64,000 nucleotides of DNA from Mytilus californianus. Taxonomy: Eukaryota > Mollusca > Bivalvia > Mytilida > Mytilidae. The stretch is taken from positions 105,094,140 through 105,158,139 of the forward strand of contig NW_026262712.1 in NCBI RefSeq assembly GCF_021869535.1, read 5' to 3'. The translations under genes were made by a program, and so were the position numbers. The notes beneath the pieces are model-generated. The model was not told the DNA's origin. It saw only the letters and a program-made list of their open reading frames with translations, and ran no database searches. Every line of letters begins with the position of its first letter. Positions within the stretch are counted from its first letter, which is position 1. This document shows positions 56,850-64,000 of this stretch, piece after piece.

Positions 56850-57695
56850 CTTGTGGCTCAATCTCTGGTGGATAGTTCTCATTGGCATTCTTACTAAATA
56901 TCATTGGCATTCTAACCACATCTCATTGGAATTCTAAACACATCTCATTGGCATTATTACCACATCTCATTAGTATTCTTAGCGCATCTCATTAGCATTA
57001 TTACTACATCTCATTAGCTTTATTACCACATCTCATTAGCTTTCTTAGCACATATCATTAGCTCTATTACCACATCTAATTTGCATTCTTAGAGCATCTC
57101 ATTAGCTCCATTACCACATCTCATTTGCATTCTTACTAAATCTCATCAGCTTTATAACCACATCTCATTTGCATTCTTAGCGCATCTCATCAGCTTTATA
57201 ACCACATCTCATTAGCTTTATTACCACATCTCATTAGCATTATTACAACATATCTTTAGCTTTATAACCACATCTCATTAGCATTATTACCACATCTCAT
57301 TAGTTTTACTACCACATCTCATTAGCTTTCTTAGCACATATCATTAGCTCTATTACCACATCTCATTTGCATTCTAAGCACATCTCATTAGCTCTATTAC
57401 CACATCTCATTTGCATTCTTAGCACATCTCATCAGCTTTATAGCCACATCTCATTTGCATTCTTAGCGCATCTCATCGGCTTTATTACCACATCTCATTA
57501 GCTTTATTACCACATCTCATTAGCATTATTACAACATATCTTAAGCTTTATAACCACATCTCATTGGCATTTTTACCACATTTCATTTGCATTCTTAGCG
57601 CATCTCATTAGTTGTATTAACACATCTCATTGGCATTCTAAGCACATCTCATTGGCATTTTTACCACATCTCATTTACATTCTTCATTGATCACT
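56850..57695. repeat. 22-bp minisatellite with a family-A-like start
   Basis: Some 35 units close to ACCACATCTCATTAGCTTTA TT. The left edge reads CTGGTGGATAGTTCTCATTG GCATTC, which is the minus-oriented end of family A (GGTGGATAGTTGTCTCATTG GCAATCATACCACATCT). The repeat unit corresponds to the last 22 bases of that end. Confidence 0.85.
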
Positions 57696-58484
57696 GGACC
57701 AATTATTCTATTTATTTAGAGAATAAACTTTTAACAGATTTTTAAATTGCTTTTCTGAAAATCTTGAATAAGATAAAAGAGGATCTGAGGTATATTTCAA
57801 TGAGACAGCATGCCAACAACACACTTAACAATATAATTAAGATGGCAAAAATTATATTCTGTGATAATAGGTGTCTAAAAAATTATTAAATGTTGTGGCC
57901 AAATAATAAGTATCTTTGATAATTTTTTTTCTCGTACTAAAAAAGCTTTATAAAGGTCACTGTGTTTACTTCATATTTTTTATCCAATAAAAGTGTTTTT
58001 GGCATGGAAAATTCTATTACAAAGTTAATTAAGTTTCATTTGGCCAGGAGGAGGCTAATTTTGTATTTACAAACTAACAAATCTGAAAGCTGCTTTAAGC
58101 ATTTACATTATTTTGATGGGTTTAGTATTTTTTTACCATTGGAGAGTTATGTCCCTTATTATTAGAAAAGATTTGTTTTTTTAATTATAAATTTCACAAT
58201 GTACCACTTTACAAAACTGAAAAGATTTATTTTGGAAGATTCAAAATTTAAAATCTTATATTGTTTCCTTTAAATAAAAAGGGCTTCTGCAACAATTATC
58301 TTTAACGTTTGTGCCAAAACTAAATTGGAAATTTGGATATAATTACTTTTTAATCTAAAACATGATAAAGGATGTTTTTTGTTTATTCAGACATCTACAC
58401 TTTTAATCAGCAATACCTCAAACCAGTACAAACATTTCAACAGAAACTTTGGACAACATTAAAAGACACTGAAGGTCGGTGTTT
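57696..58484. other. No firm feature
   Basis: AT-rich. A weak family-A-like string (TTTCAATGAGACAGCATGCC) lies near 57797. Confidence 0.45.
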
Positions 58485-58572
58485 TTTCAGGTGCCATTTA
58501 TATGGCTTCCTCCAATAAAAACTGGCAGCCTTGTAATAGCCAGGAGTACTACAAGTGGCGTTGAAACAGTCA
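58485..58572 (+). mobile_element. SINE 3'-end fragment
   Basis: GGCTTCCTCCAATAAAAACT, GGCAGCCTTGTAATAGCC and AAGTGGCGTTGAAAC match the distal part of the SINE at 31285. Confidence 0.65.
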
Positions 58573-58676
58573 TATCTTTCCAGAATAGATAAATAGCTTG
58601 TAGTTACTGAATTATGACAGGCGAGACTGGCTGTTGTTATACAAATTATTAAGGGAGTTTTCAAATGCAAACATTT

Positions 58677-58930
58677 ATTATGCCTCATTTATGGGCGTTA
58701 TGATTTCTGGTCTGTGCCTCCGTTCGTTCGTCCTGCTTCAGGTAAAATTTTTTGGATGAGGTAGTTTTTGATGAAGTCCAATCAACTTGAAACTTTGTAC
58801 ACGTTCCCTATGATATCATCTTTCTAATTTTAATGCCAAATTAGATTTTTTCCTCCAATTTCAAAGTCCACTGAACATAGAAAATGATAGTGCGGATGGG
58901 GCATCCGTGTACTATGGACACATTCTTATA
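58677..58930 (+). mobile_element. MITE-like element, ends TTATGCC ... GGGGCATCCGTGTACTATGG
   Basis: TTATGCCTCATTTATGGGCG, TCTGTGCCTCCGTTCGTTCG, CCAATCAACTTGAAACTTTG, then GGGGCATCCGTGTACTATGG and ACACATTCTTAT. From memory a common bivalve element. The shortened form is at 14336. Confidence 0.75.
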
Positions 58931-58959
58931 TGTCTTTACCAAATAGGAAGGGAGAAAGG

Positions 58960-59114
58960 GTTCAGGGGCGGAACCAGCAATCTTTAAAAAAAGGGGGATC
59001 CAACCCAGGAGAAAGTGCGGGTTTTAAATATATGTCCCCATTCAAATGTATTATCATTAAAAGGGGGGGGGGGGGGGGGGGGGGGTTCCAACCCCAACCC
59101 CTGGATCGGCCACA
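58960..59114 (+). mobile_element. MITE-like element with a 23-G run
   Basis: The left end GGGGCGGAACCAG and the right end CTGGATCGGCCAC are near-inverted. Inside are AAAAAAAGGGGGATCCAACC, TATGTCCCCATTCAAATG and a homopolymer of 23 G at 59063-59085. The two ORFs that code poly-glycine here are artefacts. Confidence 0.7.
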
Positions 59115-60314
59115 AAAATTTTACAGACTTGGAAATAATTTTGAAATGTAATAGACCCATTATTTTAAAACAAAGACTTTCAGACTGGATTTGTATTCCT
59201 ACTCATATTCATATTGTTAACAAGAAGTTCTCTTTCTAAAAGAAGATATTAAAAACCTATCCCTCTACAAGACTAGTACCTTAAACCCTTATCTGAAAAC
59301 TCACTCCATCAGTCTTTATTCTCTCTCCCCTATCCCCTCCCCTCTCCCCTCTCATTTCTCTCCCTCTCTTGTCTTCCATCCTTCCAACCTATTTAATTAA
59401 GTACCAATTGTTAGTAATGGTTAGTGTTGATACTTTAAGAATAAGATGTTTTTTATATTAAGATACAACCTGTAGAGGGATGGATAATTTTGCATGGAGA
59501 CATACTTTTCAATTAAATATTTTTAAACCAAATATAAAAATTTATGTTTTCTGTTACTACTAGGAATTGAACAACAGAATGAACAAATAAACAAAAATAA
59601 AATAAATATGAATATTTTAAAAAGAATACTTTTCACTACCAATTATAACCTCCTCAATGGTCCTATGCTTGCCTGATGTGTTGGAGGTAAAGGGCTCTAT
59701 CCCATGTATGGACAAACCAAAGTCTTTAAAAGGGGTATTTGCTGCTTCTCCCTTAAGCAAGTAGTGTTTAAAAGTAAGAGCAAAGTCTAGTTGACTCTAG
59801 AGTCAGAATAATGTATCCCGGAAGGGTTGGAGATCTTTCTCAAACATCCTTTACTTTGGGAAATTCCCAAAATTATACTGATAAACCTTGCATTACGAAA
59901 TTGGTATCTTAAATGTTCTGTTCTGAAAGTTCCTTTAAAAATCTGTAAAATGGTTTAGGAATAGCTGATACATATATGTTCTACGTCTGATTTTTAAGGG
60001 CAATTTGATCTAAAATTTGAAAATTTGAAAAATTATTTCACCATTTTTTAACATTATCTTTAACATCAGACATGAATTATGGTTTTATTAAAATTTAAAG
60101 GGAATATATCATTATTCCTTTTATTTATAAATTTCCATATTATTATATCTTGAAATTTCCAAATGAAGGACAAAAGGTATTAACATTATTTATCTTTATT
60201 TAAAATGTATTAACTAATCTTTTGACGTTTTTTTGTTTGTGTTGTTGGTTGCTGTTCACTTACATATATCAAAACAATCCTCAGAAATCAAAATGTATAC
60301 TCTTAATTATATTT
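59115..60314. other. No gene recognised
   Basis: A pyrimidine-rich stretch (CCCCTCCCCTCTCCCCTCTC) near 59332 and a short sequence near 59735 (GGTATTTGCTGCTTCTC) that also occurs near 31806; otherwise plain AT-rich DNA. Confidence 0.45.
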
Positions 60315-62887
60315 AATTCCAGTTAAAAGAATGTATCCATTCCGTATCATGATGTAATTAAATCCAAAATTCCAGTTAAAAGAATGTATCAATTCCGTAT
60401 CATGATATAATTAATCCTCCAAATTCCAGTTAAAAGAATGTATCCATTCCGTATCATGATATAATTAAATCCAAAATTCCAGTTAAAAGAATGTATCCAT
60501 TCCGTATCATGATATAATTAAATCCTCCAAATTCCAGTTAAAAGAATGTATCCATTCCGTATCATGATATAATTAAATCCAAAATTCAAGTTAAAAGAAT
60601 GTATCCATTCCGTATCATGGTAAAACAAGTGAAACTGTGAGCTACTGCCCACTGAGGATACCCCCAACATATACTTCAGTACGCAGGAAGTTGTTGAGTT
60701 GCGAATCCAAAAACTCCTCACACAGTATAGCTGACTTTTATCAGCCCTGAAACCAAATTTCAGAAATCCTTGTATTGAAGTTCCTGATAAAAAGGTGATG
60801 AAAATTTCCACCTTAGCTATCATGTGTAAATGATACAAGTGTTTGGTTAACAGGAAGTTGTTGAGTGATGAATCTGAAAATGCATCGCACAGTATAGCTG
60901 CATTTTATCAACACTGAACCAAATTTCAGAAATCCTTGTATTGTTGATGCTGACAGACTAAATGATGGACAGACAGACAGAGGTAAAACAGTATACCCCC
61001 ACTTTTTTAAAGGGTTTATTTTAATCCCCCAAATTCCAGTTAAAAGAATGTATCCATTCCGTATCATGATATAATTAAATCCCAAATTCAAATAAAAAGA
61101 ATGTATCCATTCTGTTTCATGATATGATTAAATCCCCCAAATTCAAATTAAAAGAATGTATCCATTCCGTATCATGATATAATTAAATCCCAAATTCTAG
61201 TTAAAAGAATGTATCCATTCCGTATCATGATATAATTAAATCCCAAATTCAAGAAAAAAGAATGTATCCATTCTGTTTCATGATATGATTAAATCCCCCA
61301 AATTCAAGTTAAAAGAATGTATCCATTCCGTATCATGATATAATTAAATCCAAATTCCAGTTAAAAGAATGTATCCATTCCGTATCATGATATAATTAAA
61401 TCCCAAATTCAGTTTAAAGAATGTATCCATTCCGTATCATGATAAAATTAGATCCCAAATTCAAGTAAAAAGAATGTATCCATTCCGTATCATGATATAA
61501 TTAAATCCCAAATTCAGTTTAAAGAATGTATCCATTCCGTATCATGATATAATTAAATCCCAAATTCAGTTTAAAGAATGTATCCATTCCGCATCATGAT
61601 ATAATTAAATCCCAAATTCCAGTTAAAAGAATGTATCCATTCCGTATCATGATATAATTAAATCCCAAATTCAGTTTAAAGAATGTATCCATTCCGTATC
61701 ATGATATAATTAAATCCCAAATTCCAGTTAAATGAATGTATCCATTCCGTATCATGATATAATTAAATCCCAAATTCAAGTTAAAAGAATGTATCCATTC
61801 CGTATCATGATATAATTAAATCCCAAATTCAAGTAAAAAGAATGTATCCATTCTGTTTCATGATATGATTAAATCCCCCAAATTCAAATTAAAAGAATGT
61901 ATCCATTCTGTATCATGATATAATTAAATCCCAAATTCCAGTTAAAAGAATGTATCCATTCTGTATCATGATATAATTAAATCCAAAATTCCAGTTAGAA
62001 TGTATCCATTCTGTATCATGATATAATTAAATCCCAAATTCCAGTTAAAAGAATGTCTCCATTCTGTATCATGATATAATTAAATCCCAAATTCTAATTA
62101 AAAGAATGTATCCATTCCGTATCATGATATAATTAAATCCCAAATTCCAGTTAGAATGTATCCATTCTGTATCATGATATAATTAAATCCCAAATTCCAG
62201 TTAAAAGAATGTCTCCATTCTGTATCATGATATAATTAAATCCCAAATTCTAATTAAAAGAATGTATCCATTCCGTATCATGATATAATTAAATCCCAAA
62301 TTCCAGTTAAAAGAATGTATCCATTCCGTATCATGATATAATTAAATCCCAAATTCCAGTTAAAAGAATGTCTCCATTCTGTATCATGATATATATAAAT
62401 CCCAAATTCTAGTTAAAAGAATGTATCCATTCCGTATCATGATATAATTAAATCCCAAATTCAAGTAAAAAGAATGTATCCATTCTGTTTCATATGATTA
62501 AATCCCCCAAATTCAAATTAAAAGAATGTATCCATTCCATATCATGATATAATTAAATCCCAAATTCCAGTTAAAAGAATGTATCCATTCTGTATCATGA
62601 TATAATTAAATCCCAAATTCAAGTAAAAAGAATGTATCCATTCTGTTTCATGATATGATTAAATCCCCCATATTCAAATTAAAAGAATGTATCCATTCCG
62701 TATCATGATATAATTAAATCCCAAATTCAAGTTAAAAGAATGTATCCATTCTGTATCATGATATTATTAAATCCCCCAAATTCCAGTTAACAGAATGTAT
62801 CCATTCCGTATCATGATATAATTAAATCCCAAATTCAAGATAAAATAATGGACCCATTTCTGCATCACGATATAATTAAACCCCAAG
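60315..62887. repeat. 53-bp satellite array with an unrelated 400-bp insert
   Basis: Unit AAATTCCAGTTAAAAGAATG, TATCCATTCCGTATCATGAT, ATAATTAAATCCC. Five units at 60315-60619 and more than 30 at 61021-62887. Each unit contains the perfect palindrome TATCATGATA. Variants (CAAGTAAAAAG with CTGTTTCATGATATG) recur at intervals, showing a multi-unit order. Between, 60620-61020 holds two diverged ~168-bp copies of CAGGAAGTTGTTGAGT... AATTTCAGAAATCCTTGTAT. Confidence 0.92.
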
Positions 62888-62998
62888 CCTTTTTTTTTTC
62901 TATTTTTCTTAAAATCATTAAAAACCATCACCCATGCATATTTTTTTTTTTTTTTTTTTTTCTATTTTTCTTAAAATCATTAAAAACCATCACCCATG

Positions 62999-63038
<40 letters not shown>

Positions 63039-63160
63039 TCTTAAAATCATTAAAAACCATCACCCATGCATTTTTTTTTTTTTTTTTTTGTCTATTTTTC
63101 TTAAAATCATTAAAAACCATCACCCATGCATTTTTTTGTTTTTTTTTATTTTTCTTAAAA
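62888..63160. repeat. Four ~63-bp units separated by poly-T
   Basis: TTCTTAAAATCATTAAAAAC and CATCACCCATGCA repeat four times, each followed by a T-run of varying length (7 to about 30). Confidence 0.9.
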
Positions 63161-63375
63161 CTATATACACATTTGACACTATCCACATTTTTATAAATAA
63201 TTTTTCTGTTTCCTTCTGAAAATCTTTAACAAAAATATTGAAAAACAGTTTTGAAATGGTCATTCCCCTTTTTACACAAAAATTTGACAACTTAAATATG
63301 TTACATTTACAATAAAATTTACAAATTATTTAAAAACAACAAAAGTGTGAAAAGAGATATAGGTACCAAACTTAC

Positions 63376-63448
63376 TTTTCTGAAACATGTGTATCCATTT
63401 CTTTGAGTTCAAAGTTCATTGTAAAGCCAATTCTGTCATCAATACAAA
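63376..63448 (-). CDS. Probable upstream exon of the unrecognised minus-strand gene
   Basis: 73 nt between acceptor TTTAGTTGTTCAG and donor GAAAA|GTAAGT; encodes CIDDRIGFTMNFELKEMDTH and VSE. A slightly longer reading through SKFSCSV is possible. It exits in phase 2, which does not fit the phase-0 exon at 56324, so an exon between them is missing or this belongs to another gene. Confidence 0.55.
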
Positions 63449-63524
63449 CTGAACAACTAAATTTGGATTCCAATGGATATCAGATACCAGTAAATTTGGA
63501 GCATGCAGTGCACCTATGGATTTG

Positions 63525-63781
63525 AATTTGATTTTTTGGTGTTTTAACGCCACTTTTAAGCACTACTTTGGCTATTTCATGGCGGCCAGTTTGTATTGGT
63601 GGAGGAAGCCAGAGTGCCTGGAGAAAACCACTGACCTTCAATAGGAAAACTGACAACCCTAAGTCAATTAAGATTGGAGTTATGTGCACCCGCACGAGCG
63701 GGGTTTGAATTCACAACCTCAGTGTTGACTGGCTAGTGATTACAGTAGTAACTACTTAGACCACTTGGCCACCGAGGCTCC
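63525..63781 (-). mobile_element. tRNA-derived SINE, minus full-length copy
   Basis: The minus strand starts GGGAGCCTCGGTGGCCAAGT with a B box close to TTCAAACCCCGC and ends in GGCGTTAAAACACC. Same order as the copy at 31285. It abuts the 43-bp array to its right. Confidence 0.85.
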
Positions 63782-63785
63782 CATG

Positions 63786-64000
63786 TTCCTATGGATACCT
63801 TATTTACATTGGTAAGACACATGGGATGTTACTGTGGATACCTTTATTACTTTGGAGTGGAACATGTGATGTTCCTATGGATACCTTTATTACTTTGGAG
63901 AGGAACATGTGATGTTCCTATGGATACCTTCATTACCTTGGAGGGGAACATGTGATGTTCCAATGGATACCTCCATTACTTTGGAGAGGAACATGTGATG
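63786..64000. repeat. 43-bp minisatellite running off the window
   Basis: GATGTTCCTATGGATACCTT, TATTACTTTGGAGAGGAACA, TGT repeated about five times to the edge. Confidence 0.9.

Noticed and set aside
58930-59239. Poly-glycine ORFs
   Set aside because: Caused by the 23-G run in a MITE.
62848-63219. 123-codon poly-Phe ORF
   Set aside because: Poly-T tracts separating four short repeats.

Overview
The window is eukaryotic, AT-rich and intron-rich. It reads as nuclear DNA of a bivalve mollusc, most likely a mytilid mussel. This rests on dispersed repeat families that I remember as abundant in Mytilus (for example the family carrying ATTGCCAATGAGACAACT), on many minisatellites and non-autonomous transposons, and on a BMAL-type clock gene that keeps the C-terminal domain known from vertebrates. 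The species call is inference.

The main gene is the circadian transcription factor BMAL1 (ARNTL; the vertebrate-type counterpart of insect cycle), on the + strand from 7474 to 38030. I resolved sixteen coding exons with phase-compatible GT-AG junctions: an N-terminal NLS segment, the bHLH exon, PAS-A, PAS-B, a G-R-Q-I-A-E-E linker and the transactivation tail ending FSDLPWPL-stop. The short splice form gives 621 residues after one split codon. The exon or exons carrying the true start lie upstream and were not found.

The BMAL1 introns are full of structure. A 54-bp array begins at the exon-2 donor. Two inverted copies of one repeat family flank the bHLH exon. A Tc1/mariner relic and a complete 2.1-kb CACTA-like element lie upstream of exon 4. 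The end of exon 9, with its splice donor, is duplicated in tandem five-fold and interrupted by a tRNA-derived SINE. A 61-bp x 19 array lies in intron 11, and exon 11 has two in-frame acceptors 132 nt apart.

From 38031 to about 52500 I see no intact gene: AT-rich DNA, two tRNA-like sequences, two decayed reverse-transcriptase fragments and scattered repeats. On the minus strand, the last three coding exons of an unrecognised gene (56324 to 52530) join in phase and end in a stop codon, so this gene converges on BMAL1. A further likely exon of the same gene lies at 63376-63448.

The rest is dominated by satellites and small transposons: a 524-bp higher-order array at 3.6-4.8 kb, a 440-bp higher-order repeat ending in a perfect-arm hairpin near 55.3 kb, a 161-bp palindrome, a 22-bp minisatellite apparently grown from a transposon end (56.9-57.7 kb), and a 53-bp array at 60.3-62.9 kb. 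The long ORFs in these arrays are artefacts of the repeat period. I found no CRISPR, rRNA or prokaryotic gene.
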